A stretch of DNA of 43,443 bases from JBGPJM01 sp041485385. Its GTDB lineage: Bacteria; Planctomycetota; Phycisphaerae; Phycisphaerales; UBA1924. The stretch is taken from positions 1 to 43,443 of the forward strand of contig JBGPJM010000017.1 in NCBI GenBank assembly GCA_041485385.1. The letters are read 5' to 3'. Of this stretch, positions 33,043 through 42,572 are shown in pieces (the first letter of the stretch is position 1; each line of letters starts with the position of its first letter). The translations under genes and the position numbers were made by a program. The notes below the pieces were generated by a model. That model was not told the DNA's origin. It saw only the letters and a list, made by a program, of their open reading frames with translations, and made no database searches.

Positions 33043-36000
33043 ATGATGTCACGCACGTGGTTGGGGTCCCGTAGCCGGCACGCCGCGGCGGTGGGGCTCG
33101 TCGGCGCGCTCGGCGCGGCAACACAGGCACAGGTTGTGCCGGCGGGGGGTGACGCCAGGTTCGATGAAGGGTTCAACCTCTCTCCCTCGGCCCACTATGT
33201 CTTCTCGCCGCTGCTGCCCGCGGATGGAGAACGCCCGTTCGATCCGCGCGGCGGGGGGGACGGCACGGACGGCTGCGTGCCCGGCTCGCCCATCACCGGC
33301 GCCAGCGGCACGTCGCCCGCCACCACCGTCGGCGCGACCAACACCGCCGCCGACTCCGCGGGCGCCTGCGGCGCATCCGCCATTAATGCCGACGTGTGGT
33401 TCACGTACACGGCGGTCGGCTGCGGCGTTGTGACCTTCAGCTTCTGCCCCGCCCAGGGGGGCGCCTCCGCGAACGACACCGTGCTCGAGGCCTACAGCGA
33501 CTGCCAGAGCACCGGCGGCTTCCGCATTATCTGCAACGACGATTTCTGCGGCCTGCAGTCCTCGATCGACGTCCCCGTCGCCAGCGGCGCCACATACAAG
33601 ATCCGCGTGAGCGGATTCTCCACCGCAATCGTCTCGGGCACGCTCGGCTGGACGACCGTCGCCGCGCCGACTCCCGGCGGCAATGACGCCTGCGCCTCCG
33701 GCACGGCCATCACCGGCAACGGCGTGGTCTTCACCGGCAACGCCGGCGCGACGAACACGCCCGCCGACTCCTTGGGCGCCTGCGGCGCAGACGCAACAAA
33801 CGTTGACAGGTGGTTCACCTACACCGCGCCGGCCACCGGCAGCGCGGTCTTCAAGTTCTGCGCCGTGGGCGGTTGCGCCCCCTACGATACCGTCCTTTCG
33901 GCCTACGCGGCCTGCGGTGCGGCCGCGCCGATCGCCTGCAACGACGACACGTGCGGCCTGCAGTCGCAGATCACCGTCGCTGTCACGGCGGCCACGACCT
34001 ACAAGATCCGCGTCTCGGGCTTCGCAACCGACACCGGCACGGGCGTGCTGATGTGGTCGAGTCCCAGCGGCGTGCCCCCGAACAACGACTGCGCCGCCGC
34101 GACCGCGATCGACGGCTCCGGCAGCATCGGGTTCACTACGGTCGGCGCGACCAACGACGGGACCGCGAGCTGCGGTTTGTCCGCGAACACGCCCGACGTG
34201 TGGTTCCAGTACGTCTCCGGGGTCACCGGCAGCGTCGTCTTTGACACCTGCACCGGCACGACCTACGACACCGTCCTCTCGGCCCACACGGCCTGCGGTG
34301 GCGTCGAGATCGGGTGCAACGACGACGGCCCCTGCGGCGCCTCCGGATTGCAGTCGCGCCTCACCGTCGGCGTGACCGCCCACAGGCCGATCCTCATCCG
34401 CGTCAGCGGGTTCAACGGCCAGACGGGCGCCGGCACCCTCACCTACACCATCCAGAACTGCGTCTGGGACTGCCCCTCCGGCTCGATCCCTGAGAACGAG
34501 GATTGCGGCGGCAACAACAACGGCGGGTGCAACCCCCCCGGCCCGCCCCCCATCTACCAGAACCTCACCTGCAACTCCAATGTCTGCGCCAGCACCTGGG
34601 CCGACGCCAACATGCGCGACACCGACTGGTACAGCTTCTCCACCACCGCGGCCGCCACGACCGTTACGCTCCGCGTCACGACCAACTCCGTTCCCCTGGT
34701 GATGTTCCTGCTCAACAACTCCTGCCCCCCGACCCTGATCGGTTCGGCGGCTGTCCCGGCCATTTGCGGGTCAGTGGCGACGATCACCAGCAGCGTCGGT
34801 CCGGGGACCTACGTCGCCTTCGTCGCGCCCGGCACGCTCGGCGGCGGCATCTTCAACGGCTTCCCGTGCCCGCCGTTCAGTTGCCCACCCAACCCGAGCA
34901 ACTGCTACCTCCTGTGCGTGGACTTCGGCCACCCGTGCCCCGGCGGCGTCGTCATCACCGACTTCGCCCCCAACGAGGCCGGCTTCGGTGATCTCGTCAT
35001 GATCCATGGCACCGGCTTCGGCAATAACCCGGACGATCTGTGCGTCACCGCGATGCTGCCCACGGGCATGCTGGTGCCTTTCACCGAAGTTCTTCAGGTC
35101 ACCGACGACCAGATCGTTGCCCGGATGGGGCCTGTCCCGCCGGACGCCGGGCCCGCGCTCATCAAGGTCATGACCGGCATCGGGCACCGCGGCCCCTTCA
35201 CGCCGGCCTTCCGTGACATCATCGTGGAAGACCCGCAGGCAACATGGGCCTTGGCCGGTGATGGCACCGCTCCGGCGATGGCCGCCGAGCCCATCTTCCT
35301 CATCCCCACGCCCGACACGCCCATGATGCAGAATATCTACAGCACCATCGTGAACGGGCAGTTCTGCATGTTCATCGACAGGGCCTGGCCCGTCAACAAG
35401 TGCCTGGAGATCAACGGAAGGCTGCACGGCAGGACGCAGTGCGGCACCTTCGGCACCAACGACATCCACTCCAAGGTGCGCTTCCGCTGGGGCGGCACCG
35501 CCCAGCAGTGCGCCAACAGGATCTGCGACGTCATCAGGTGCGTGCTCGTCCAGCAGGGTGGGCTCCCGGCAGGATCCGTGAACTGTACCGTCACACAGGT
35601 CGGCCCCAACGTCTGGAAGATCACCGTGGGGATCGCCGGCCGCTGCATCACGGGCGGGACGCTCCACGCGAAGATCTCGATGCCAGGCATGGGCACCCTC
35701 ACCCCGCCCGGTCTGCCCGTCACGGCCTTCGGGAACGCTCTGATCGACGCGGCGCCCATCGGGCTCCTCATCTCCAACATCGGCTCCAGCGGGCAGGACG
35801 GCGTCTCGATCGACCTGGGGCGCACGAACACCCGCGGGCTGCTCGTCGCGTTCGATCCCATGGACTTCGATGTCCCGGATCGGATGCTCAACCTCGATGC
35901 CTGGGGATTCTGGAACGGGCAGGACTGCCACCACCTCGGTCACGGCGGGCTATGGGGACGGCCCAACTCCTGCGAGAACGTCTCAGCCGACTTCTCCGAC

Positions 36001-36549
36001 ATCGGCAGCCCCACCGTCCGCGTCGATGTCTTCAACGGCACCCAGATGGTCGGGTCGGTCCTCCTTCCCAACGGGATGCTCGGCGTTGTTCAGGGCATGC
36101 CGGGCCAGCGGGTCCCCCTGGTCGACCACTGCGGCAAGCTCCCGCCCTTCCCGCCGCCCAACCCGCCGTGCTTCATCATCAACTACGCGGGGCCGTTCAT
36201 CTACACGCCCCTCAACGGCCAGCCTATGCCGCCGGGGAACTCCCTGCGGCTGCTCGCGGCCAACCCCGCGGCCCCGATCGACCTGATCGGCCTGCTCGAC
36301 GTGGGCGCCTCCAATCCCGACGCGGCTCCGTCCTTCACCATGCACATGCTGGGCGCGGAGTTCCTCGGGCAGCCCCCGTGCCCCTGCGACTTCAATCACG
36401 ACGGCAGCCTCAACAGCCAGGACTTCTTCGACTTCCTGAACTGCTTCTTCACCCCCGGCTGCACCGCGGCCGACTTCAACAACAGCGGCGCTGTCAACAG
36501 CCAGGATTTCTTCGACTTCCTCAACTGCTTCTTCGCCGGCTGCCCATAG
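33043..36549 (+). CDS. Large secreted repeat protein with GC-type dockerin-like tail
   Basis: An exported protein of 1168 residues. After the signal peptide (up to about residue 30, TQAQV) there are three consecutive beta-sandwich modules of about 120-130 residues (roughly 80-205, 210-345, 345-470), each with NDxC, a WFTYTA or WFQYVS strand, a YDTVLSAY/ANDTVLEAY strand, CNDD and a final KIRVSGF or LIRVSGF. They resemble pre-peptidase C-terminal (PPC) domains. A fourth divergent unit follows, then an IPT/TIG-like domain (VVITDFAPNEAGFGDLVMIH, about 640-730). The middle and later part is unassigned. The end carries two NSQDFFDFLNCFF repeats. AGGAGG precedes the ATG at 33043; the ATG at 33046 is equally possible. 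No catalytic domain is recognised; likely a surface adhesin or binding protein. Confidence 0.85.
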   Translation: MMSRTWLGSRSRHAAAVGLVGALGAATQAQVVPAGGDARFDEGFNLSPSAHYVFSPLLPADGERPFDPRGGGDGTDGCVPGSPITGASGTSPATTVGATNTAADSAGACGASAINADVWFTYTAVGCGVVTFSFCPAQGGASANDTVLEAYSDCQSTGGFRIICNDDFCGLQSSIDVPVASGATYKIRVSGFSTAIVSGTLGWTTVAAPTPGGNDACASGTAITGNGVVFTGNAGATNTPADSLGACGADATNVDRWFTYTAPATGSAVFKFCAVGGCAPYDTVLSAYAACGAAAPIACNDDTCGLQSQITVAVTAATTYKIRVSGFATDTGTGVLMWSSPSGVPPNNDCAAATAIDGSGSIGFTTVGATNDGTASCGLSANTPDVWFQYVSGVTGSVVFDTCTGTTYDTVLSAHTACGGVEIGCNDDGPCGASGLQSRLTVGVTAHRPILIRVSGFNGQTGAGTLTYTIQNCVWDCPSGSIPENEDCGGNNNGGCNPPGPPPIYQNLTCNSNVCASTWADANMRDTDWYSFSTTAAATTVTLRVTTNSVPLVMFLLNNSCPPTLIGSAAVPAICGSVATITSSVGPGTYVAFVAPGTLGGGIFNGFPCPPFSCPPNPSNCYLLCVDFGHPCPGGVVITDFAPNEAGFGDLVMIHGTGFGNNPDDLCVTAMLPTGMLVPFTEVLQVTDDQIVARMGPVPPDAGPALIKVMTGIGHRGPFTPAFRDIIVEDPQATWALAGDGTAPAMAAEPIFLIPTPDTPMMQNIYSTIVNGQFCMFIDRAWPVNKCLEINGRLHGRTQCGTFGTNDIHSKVRFRWGGTAQQCANRICDVIRCVLVQQGGLPAGSVNCTVTQVGPNVWKITVGIAGRCITGGTLHAKISMPGMGTLTPPGLPVTAFGNALIDAAPIGLLISNIGSSGQDGVSIDLGRTNTRGLLVAFDPMDFDVPDRMLNLDAWGFWNGQDCHHLGHGGLWGRPNSCENVSADFSDIGSPTVRVDVFNGTQMVGSVLLPNGMLGVVQGMPGQRVPLVDHCGKLPPFPPPNPPCFIINYAGPFIYTPLNGQPMPPGNSLRLLAANPAAPIDLIGLLDVGASNPDAAPSFTMHMLGAEFLGQPPCPCDFNHDGSLNSQDFFDFLNCFFTPGCTAADFNNSGAVNSQDFFDFLNCFFAGCP

Positions 36550-36639
36550 CCGTCGGCGCCGCCCAATGTGTTGACCCTGACGCGGGCCCTGACGCCCGTC
36601 GCGCCGCAACCCCCCGCGGTGCACGCCGATGATTCACCC

Positions 36640-36676
36640 AGCCCTCTCAGCCGAACCCGGCGGTGAGGGCTTTTTC
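36640..36676 (+). terminator. Rho-independent terminator after the large dockerin gene
   Basis: AGCCCTC (36640-36646) pairs with GAGGGCT (36665-36671); GCCG and CGGC inside the loop extend the hairpin. A TTTTTC tract follows. It lies 90 bp after the stop codon. Confidence 0.85.
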
Positions 36677-36775
36677 TTGGTTCTTTCGGGATCTGTGGGG
36701 AGGCCCGCCGCACCTGCGAGTGGCGGAATCTCCACGGAGCGTACCTGTCAGGCGATCAGGCGACAGCTGGCGGGA

Positions 36776-37726
36776 TCAGTACGTGAAGTTGCGTTGGGTT
36801 CGGTGGAGCCGAGGCTACCCGCGTAGGTGTTGCCGCTGACGGCGGTGTTGATTGATGCCTGCACGATCGGGGCGAGGGCGTTTCCCGCGGCGATCACCCA
36901 GTTGATGGTGTTGTGCGAGCAGGTGTTCTTGATGATGATGTTTCCGGAGCCGGCGACCTCTGACGCCGCCGAACGAGCCCGGCACGCCGAGGAGCTCGAA
37001 CCCATTGAGGTCGATCGTGACGCCGTTCCCCCCCCGCGGCGATCTTGATGCCGTGTTTGCCCACGACGCCCGTGATGTTGCCGGTGAGGTAGTACGACCC
37101 CGGCTGGATGATCTTGAAGAGGCTGTCGGGTGTCGCCGGGCGTGTTGGTCGCGTTGATCGCGATCCGCGGCTCAACCTCGGCGAGGGTCTTGCCGGTGGA
37201 GGCGACCGGCGTTGGGGCTGCCCATACTGCCCGAACGCGGTGTTGGAAAGGAAGATCTCCCCGCCGCCAAATCCGACCCAGAAGAGCCGGCCGTGCGTGT
37301 CGTAGACCGTCAGCGCGTACCCCGGGCGGGGCCAGCCGGATTCGGTGTTGACGCTGTGATCGGGGGCGCTGGCGATCCGGAGCCGTGCCTCCACGGCGAA
37401 GTCGGTCGAGAAGTCGATCGCGACGTCGGTGCGCTCCCACCAGACTCCGCCGCCGTTGTTCGGCGGGACGTTGTTCCCGAAGCCAAGCGTCGAGAGGTGC
37501 AGGTCGCCGTCGGCGACGCCCACGGGGGACGGCATAGGCGGAGGAATGTCTTCGCGAAGCGCCCAGCACTGGGCCTGCGAGGCGTGCCCAGCGAAGCCTC
37601 GTAGGTGATCCAGGGTTGCGCCGTCGCCGCGATCGGGATTGAAGCCACGGCGCCCACCAGCAACGCGGCGTACCGCGGGGACAGGAACGATCGGGGACGC
37701 GTCAAGGGTCTCATCGGTTTCTCCAT
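36776..37726 (-). pseudogene. Frameshifted and deleted beta-helix exported protein
   Basis: A broken paralogue of the intact beta-helix gene at 40053. It starts with a signal peptide (MEKPMRPL, then ALLVGAVASIPIAATAQ). A block with GDLHLSTLGFGNNVPPNNGG and WERTDVAIDFSTDFAVEARL follows in a second frame. Then come, in changing frames, the segments shared with the intact gene: TLAEVEPRIAINATNTPGD, SLFKIIQPGSYYLTGNITGV, VTIDLNGFELLGVPG and SGNIIIKNTCS. About 150 residues of the repeat region are missing relative to the paralogue. At least four frame changes are needed, one at a run of eight G/C bases (37029-37036), and the original stop TGA at 36776-36778 is preserved. True decay is more likely than sequencing error because of the internal deletion. 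Confidence 0.75.
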
Positions 37727-37766
37727 GAACGGATCGGCCTGGGGTCACGTCGCCGAGCCGCCGCTT

Positions 37767-38600
37767 TCAAGCGGGTGGCGCGGGGGCGGTACGGGGTGAA
37801 GTGACCGCGACGATGCCGTTGGGCACGAGAGGGTCGGATGCACTCCACGTCCGCATCAAGTGTTCGAGCACGCCAACAGAATAATGACTGGCTACGTTCC
37901 GCACGAATGTCTGAAACGAACCCGGAGCGTGTTCGTCGGCAGTGTCAGATATTGTCCGGATGACGCCAAAGGGCACCGCATAGTCTGAACAGACTTGTGC
38001 GACCGCAGCCCCCTCCATCTCTACGCACTGGACGTTCCGAATCTCAGACCGAAGGCGCCGAACGTCTCGTGCATCGGCGATGAATCGATCGCCGCTTGCA
38101 ATGGCGCCGACGACAACACGGGGAGTGCGGTTGCCACTCTGGCCACCAAGCGATTCTCGGACACTCTCAAAACGGGTCGATCCGAGGAACTCCGTAGCCG
38201 CGAGTTGGAGGCGTCGCCTGAGTGCCAGGTCCGTCGCGAACATGGCCTTTCCCGTGAGGGGTACTTCGAAGCGGGGAAAGATCGGCCGTGCGTCCATGTC
38301 GTGCTGGCACAGTTCGTCACCGACCACGATGTCCCCGATGTGCAGATCGGGGGCGATGCCCCCAGCCACGCCTGTGAAGACGATTGTCTGGGCGCCAAAC
38401 CGCGAGATGAGTTCGGTCGCGGTCGTGGCCGCAGCGACTTTTCCCCATCGAGAGAATACGGCGACACACGCCTCACCGAAGATCCGCCCGGAGAAATAGG
38501 TGCGGCTACCGACCTCCTTGGCTCGCATCGGTTCACTCGGCAGTTGCCCAAGAGCGAGCTCCAACTCCTCGGGCATCGCGCTCATGAATCCGATGGTCAT
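37767..38600 (-). CDS. MTA/SAH nucleosidase family protein
   Basis: A 277-residue nucleoside phosphorylase-fold enzyme that likely hydrolyses 5'-methylthioadenosine and S-adenosylhomocysteine (or a related nucleoside) to recycle adenine and methionine. Conserved residues: the Glu pair in MSAMPEELE, TGVAGGI, the substrate Glu in CVEMEGAAVAQVC, and the catalytic Asp in RTISDTADEH. The length is slightly above that of MtnN (230), with an additional loop around LGGQSGNRTPRVV and a C-terminal extension. An AGGAG site sits 6 bases before the ATG at 38600. It is not obviously functionally linked to its exported-protein neighbours. Confidence 0.88.
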   Translation of the reverse strand: MTIGFMSAMPEELELALGQLPSEPMRAKEVGSRTYFSGRIFGEACVAVFSRWGKVAAATTATELISRFGAQTIVFTGVAGGIAPDLHIGDIVVGDELCQHDMDARPIFPRFEVPLTGKAMFATDLALRRRLQLAATEFLGSTRFESVRESLGGQSGNRTPRVVVGAIASGDRFIADARDVRRLRSEIRNVQCVEMEGAAVAQVCSDYAVPFGVIRTISDTADEHAPGSFQTFVRNVASHYSVGVLEHLMRTWSASDPLVPNGIVAVTSPRTAPAPPA

Positions 38601-38733
38601 ACGTTGCTCCTGCTGGCGAACGAATCAGCGCAGTTCGTGCCGCCCGGGCTCTCGCTGCCCGCGGCAACGTCAGGGAGCCGCCCAGCCGGGCGCACTGAAA
38701 GGCGCGGCTTCTCCGCGGTCCGTAGCGCTCAGG

Positions 38734-39795
38734 TCACGGGCAGCCGTCGAAGAACGCATTGAGAAAGTCGAAGAAGTCCTGCGAGTTGACGGCACCGTCG
38801 TGGTTGAAATCAGCGGACGGGTCGTTCGCGAAGAACGCGTTGAGAAAGTTGAAGAAATCCTGGGAGTTGAGCGAGCCGTCGCAGTTGAAGTCGGCGGGGC
38901 AGCACACCGCGAAGGGTTGGCTCCAGTCGATCCCGGTTGCGGAGATGACGGTGTGGCCCGAGACCGGCTGCCCGCCCGATTGCACGCTCGTGATCCCGTT
39001 CCAGGTCAGCCCGTCGCCGGAGAAATCGAGCATCCCGGTGCTGGAGCCGAAGGCTCCCGAAGAGCTCCGCTGGCCCGAATGCGCCAAGGCGTAGATGCCC
39101 AGCGTGAACGACTGCCCAAACGTGATCGGCACGGCCATGGTGACGGTCCCATCGACCGTGCGGCTCTCGGGCAGCACGTCCGACGCGAGACCCCACTGCG
39201 CTCTCTGCCGGTCGGAGCCGGTCGGATCGGAGTTGCCGGGGTCGAACAGCGGATCCACGGACAACTCGAGGTTGTCCTTGTAGCCCGTGGTTTGGATAGA
39301 CGCCGCGCCGGCGAAACCCGTGGCGTTCATGGTTCCCCGGGCACGGATCTGGAAGACCATGAACCCCGCCTGCCCGTTCAGCGACGGGTGGCTGACCGTG
39401 AACGTCTCCTTCCAGCCGCCGTTGGTGTTCCCCGCCGCGAACGACGCGGAGTTGGGGCAGGTATTGCTGGTCATCATGCGAGCGCGGCCCATCTCGGCCG
39501 TGCCGCTTGCCGAGTTGGTGATGCCGCCGCCAGAGAACGCCGCCGACGCCTGAGCCGAGGACATCCCTGAGAAGGCCAACTCGTGGAAGTCCTCGCCCGT
39601 GCCAAAGGTCGCGGCCATACCGGCCCCGGGGATGAGGTTGCAGCTGCACGTTGACTGGTACACCCCGGCCTGGATGAACCCACCGGGAGACGTGATGGTC
39701 GCTTGAGAGATGTCCGCGATCGCCGATCGCCCGATGCCGACCGTGAACCCCACGAATCCTACGGCGATCGACCATACGCATCGTGAGTTCTTCAT
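38734..39795 (-). CDS. Secreted protein with GC-type dockerin-like tail
   Basis: A 353-residue exported protein. The signal peptide (MKNSRCVWSIAVGFVGFTVG and following) ends near residue 28 (AIAD). The main part, residues 30-285, is beta-strand rich and Gly/Ser/Thr-rich with no family I recognise; it includes TASFGTGEDFHELAFSG-like (TFGTGEDFHELAFSG) and a long strand series, possibly one jelly-roll domain. The last 60 residues hold two dockerin-like repeats, NSQDFFNFLNAFFA and NSQDFFDFLNAFFDGCP, in which Ala replaces the usual Cys of NCFF. The ATG at 39795 gives the signal peptide; the ribosome site is weak. It is probably anchored or assembled at the cell surface with the other dockerin proteins. 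Confidence 0.82.
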   Translation of the reverse strand: MKNSRCVWSIAVGFVGFTVGIGRSAIADISQATITSPGGFIQAGVYQSTCSCNLIPGAGMAATFGTGEDFHELAFSGMSSAQASAAFSGGGITNSASGTAEMGRARMMTSNTCPNSASFAAGNTNGGWKETFTVSHPSLNGQAGFMVFQIRARGTMNATGFAGAASIQTTGYKDNLELSVDPLFDPGNSDPTGSDRQRAQWGLASDVLPESRTVDGTVTMAVPITFGQSFTLGIYALAHSGQRSSSGAFGSSTGMLDFSGDGLTWNGITSVQSGGQPVSGHTVISATGIDWSQPFAVCCPADFNCDGSLNSQDFFNFLNAFFANDPSADFNHDGAVNSQDFFDFLNAFFDGCP

Positions 39796-40052
39796 GGTTG
39801 GTTCCCGCTCCGCCGTCACGTGGGGAGTGTCTAGTTGCCAGCCCGCACAGTTCCTCCGGCACCCGGCGAAGGTCGCCGGGCAGGAACTCGAAGTGCCTTG
39901 TGCCGCGCGCCACAAGCAGGGCGCAGCATACCGCGGAACGGTGCTCCTCAGAAAGAAGAACCGGCCGGGGCCTGCTCGCGCCGCCAACGTGATGATCGCT
40001 ACGTCCCGGAGCAATACCTGCACTCTCAGGTGCCGCTTGAGGAGTTCGCCGC

Positions 40053-41060
40053 TCAGTACGTGAAGTTGGCGCTCGGGTCGGCGGACCCGGGGGCGGTGCC
40101 GCCGGCGTTGCCGTTCACGGCCCCGGCGACGGTGGCGCTCACGACGAGGATCACGTTGCCGGCGACGACATCCCAGTTGGTCGCGTTGCCCGAGCAGGTG
40201 TTCTGAATAATGATGTTGCCGCCGGCGTCCACGTCGATCCCGCGGTCGGCGCCCGTGCAGTTGTTGCCCTCGATGCGGTTGTCACCGCCGGTGGCGTGGA
40301 TTCCCGCGCCGCTGCCGGCCAGGTTGCCGTTGGAGGAGCAGGTGTTGCCGCGGATCACACACTCGTTCGCGCACCTGATGCCGTCGATGGAGTTAAGGCG
40401 GGTCACGCAGTCAGCGACCAGGCAGCCGGTGCCGGTGCTGATGCCGCTGGCGACGTTGCTGGACACCGAGCAGTTTGAGATCGTGCCGCCGCTGAGGATG
40501 CTGATGCCGTTGCCGGTGTTGAGGTACGCCGAGCAGTTGGTAACCGTGCCGCCGCTGCCGACGCGGATGCCGACGCCGGTGTTGCCGCTGGCAAGTACGC
40601 CCTCCACGCGACAGTTGGTCGCGCCGAATACCCCCACCAGGTCAACGCCCGCATCGCCCTCCCAGTTGTGGACCGAGCCGTTCGCCACCGCGATGTTCGT
40701 CAGGCCCATAGCCGTGACGGCGACGCCGCTGAAGAACCCCATACCAGGAGTTCCCACGAGATCGAAACCGTTGAGGTCGAGCGTGACGCCGCTGGAGACA
40801 ATCTCGATGCCGTGCTTCCCGATGACGCCGGTGATGTTGCCGGTGAGGTAGTACGAGCCGGGCTGGATGATCTTGTAGAGGCTGTCGGCGTCGCCGGGGG
40901 TGTTGGCCGCGTTGACGGCGATCCGCGGCTCGACCTCGGTAAGTGTCTTGTACGACGGAGCGACCGGGCCGGCCGGCGGGTCCAGCGGCCCGGCCAGGGC
41001 GACCAGTGCGCCCGCGGCGGCAACGGTTCCAACGACGACGGTCCAGCGCAGAGTTGTCAT
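40053..41060 (-). CDS. Secreted right-handed parallel beta-helix repeat protein
   Basis: A 335-residue exported protein. The signal peptide (MTTLRWTVVVGTVAAAGALV and following) is followed by a conserved entry segment (EVEPRIAVNAANTPGDADSL, KIIQPGSYYLTGNITGVIG). From about residue 85 to 300 there are beta-helix coils of 20-23 residues, with NCS and GN/GI turns (GVGIRVGSGGTVTNCSAYL, NGISILSGGTISNCSVSS). Such folds occur in pectate lyase-like and copper-periplasmic (NosD) proteins; no catalytic site is evident. GAGGAGG lies 5 bases before the ATG at 41060. It is the intact counterpart of the pseudogene 2.3 kb upstream on the same strand; the two share even the last codons (AACTTCACGTACTGA). Confidence 0.85.
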   Translation of the reverse strand: MTTLRWTVVVGTVAAAGALVALAGPLDPPAGPVAPSYKTLTEVEPRIAVNAANTPGDADSLYKIIQPGSYYLTGNITGVIGKHGIEIVSSGVTLDLNGFDLVGTPGMGFFSGVAVTAMGLTNIAVANGSVHNWEGDAGVDLVGVFGATNCRVEGVLASGNTGVGIRVGSGGTVTNCSAYLNTGNGISILSGGTISNCSVSSNVASGISTGTGCLVADCVTRLNSIDGIRCANECVIRGNTCSSNGNLAGSGAGIHATGGDNRIEGNNCTGADRGIDVDAGGNIIIQNTCSGNATNWDVVAGNVILVVSATVAGAVNGNAGGTAPGSADPSANFTY

Positions 41061-41176
41061 GATGCCTCCTCGTGGGTATCCCCCAAAGAGGAGTATGACG
41101 ACTCCCGGCCCCGACAGCACGCTATTTCTTCGCGGAAACCCGGCGCGGAGACCAGGAGGGAGAAACCTGACAGTGC

Positions 41177-42265
41177 TCAGGCTCGCCTGCGCCGGCCGGT
41201 CCCGACGCCCAGCAGCAGCACGACCCATGCGCACGCCGGCGACGGCACCGGCCGCAGCAGGACGCCGACTTGCCCCTCCGGCCCGTACGCCGTCGCGGCG
41301 ATCCAGCCCAGATCGTTGATCGCGTTGGGGTTCAGCACGAAGTGCATCTCGCCGGGGGCCATCAAGCTATTCAGGTCGTACATCACGCCGTCTTGCCAGA
41401 AGAACGGGTCAATCGTCGTTGGCGTTCCCGATGTGCCGATCACCTGCCCGAGGTTGTTCAGTGCCAACGGCCCAATGCTGTCATCGCCGGGGTGCAGGCG
41501 GCCGAGGTCGGTGCCCGAGCCGTCTCGCCAGTGCACGCCGGTCGCGGAATACGGGTACGAATGCCCGTCGCCGATCGCGTCATCTGCATCATTCAGGAAC
41601 CGGACAGTTTGGCCTGTGAATCCGACGAGCGTCGGGAGCTCGATGGGAGCTCCGTCGACCCACACGACGGGGCGAGTGACGCCATCCAGCCCGATGGATG
41701 CGCCGCCGATGGCTCCGTTGTTGTTAATCGCCGCCGTGATGGTGCCGACGTCCCCCGGGAGCGGATCAAGGTAATGGATTCCGCCATCGTCCCACATGGC
41801 CCCGCGGAAGACCCCGAAACTGCACACCCAACCAACGATCTGGCCCGCATCGTTGATCTGGTTGGCGCCGCTGAGAGTCGCGCCGTCGTCGGGGAGCGCC
41901 GCGAACGCCCCGTTGTGCCACACGACCGCGCGGGTGTTTCCCCCAATGTAGTCGGCCACCGTGCCGACGATGTCGCCCCGTGTGTTGATGTCCCTGGCGT
42001 AGCTCCAGTCGGTCGGAGACGGTGTGTCGAGCTCGCTGATGACGCCGTCCTGCCACCGGTACGCCCTCTGCCGGCCATCAGGGGTGGCCGAGGCGCCCAC
42101 GACGACACCTGCATTGTTGAGGCCGGTCGGAAAGTTGTCGTACCCCCCGGGCCAGCCAAGATCGCTCAGGACGGTGGCCGCATATCGCGGCGGCTGCGCC
42201 GAGGCGGCTGCCCCCGTCACGAACATGGCGACAAAAACGGCGACAGTGCGCGGTGCGTTTGCCAG
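41177..42265 (-). CDS. HAF-repeat extracellular protein with PEP-CTERM-like sorting tail
   Basis: About 362 residues. After a signal peptide (VAVFVAMFVTGAAASAQ), the body consists of HAF-type repeats, each with AxxINxxGxIVG followed by a WxxG strand, for example ALNNLGQVIGTSGTP, AINNNGAIGGASIG and QINDAGQIVGWVCSF with AVVWHNGAFAALPDD; this predicts a beta-propeller. The end, VPSPACAWVVLLLGVGTGRR followed by Arg-Arg-Ala, is a variant of the PEP-CTERM tail (VPEP, hydrophobic, then RRR) recognised by exosortases. The start is uncertain. The frame is open to 42424, but the signal peptide fits a start near 42265, a CTG with AAGGAG 6 bases upstream. No ATG, GTG or TTG lies there. No exosortase gene is in the window. 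Confidence 0.8.
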   Translation of the reverse strand: MANAPRTVAVFVAMFVTGAAASAQPPRYAATVLSDLGWPGGYDNFPTGLNNAGVVVGASATPDGRQRAYRWQDGVISELDTPSPTDWSYARDINTRGDIVGTVADYIGGNTRAVVWHNGAFAALPDDGATLSGANQINDAGQIVGWVCSFGVFRGAMWDDGGIHYLDPLPGDVGTITAAINNNGAIGGASIGLDGVTRPVVWVDGAPIELPTLVGFTGQTVRFLNDADDAIGDGHSYPYSATGVHWRDGSGTDLGRLHPGDDSIGPLALNNLGQVIGTSGTPTTIDPFFWQDGVMYDLNSLMAPGEMHFVLNPNAINDLGWIAATAYGPEGQVGVLLRPVPSPACAWVVLLLGVGTGRRRRA

Positions 42266-42572
42266 GACGATCTCCTTGGAACGAGAGTTGAGCCCCTCTG
42301 GAATCCAGTATCGCGGTATCGACGTTGCGACAGCGTCCGCTGCACTCCGCGACCCTGACTTCCTTCGGTGGCGCAAGGCCGACCACTCTCGCGCCTCGTG
42401 GCACCGACCTCGGCACATCGGCAAGCCGCGCTCAAATCACCAGCCCGCCGAGGTTAGTGCGTTCGACGTCCAGCGACAGGGACCGCCCTTCACGCCGCCC
42501 GCCGGCCACCCGCCGCGCCAATGATCCAGCGCGCCCGGCCGCCGGGTCGCCGCGGACACCCCAGTGAAGGCG
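42266..42572. other. Divergent intergenic region (HAF-repeat gene / helicase)
   Basis: 307 bp. The part next to the HAF gene is in its open frame but lacks coding character. No promoter boxes, terminator or RNA gene are evident. Confidence 0.35.
42272..42277 (-). promoter_or_regulatory. Ribosome binding site before a CTG codon of the HAF-repeat gene
   Basis: AAGGAG on the minus strand, 6 bases before CTG at 42265, which is immediately followed by the signal peptide sequence. It is the only good site between 42424 and the signal peptide. Confidence 0.45.

Noticed and set aside
33049..34383. 444-codon minus frame in the large dockerin gene
   Set aside because: Shadow of the PPC-like repeats; Gly/Ala/Val-rich and without start signal or motif.
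36748..37569. Programmed frameshifting to rescue the broken beta-helix gene
   Set aside because: Too many shifts in both directions and a large deletion relative to the paralogue; decay explains this better.
41168..41183. Terminator after the HAF-repeat gene (CCTGA/TCAGG)
   Set aside because: The stem is only five base pairs and overlaps the stop codon; the T-tract is short.
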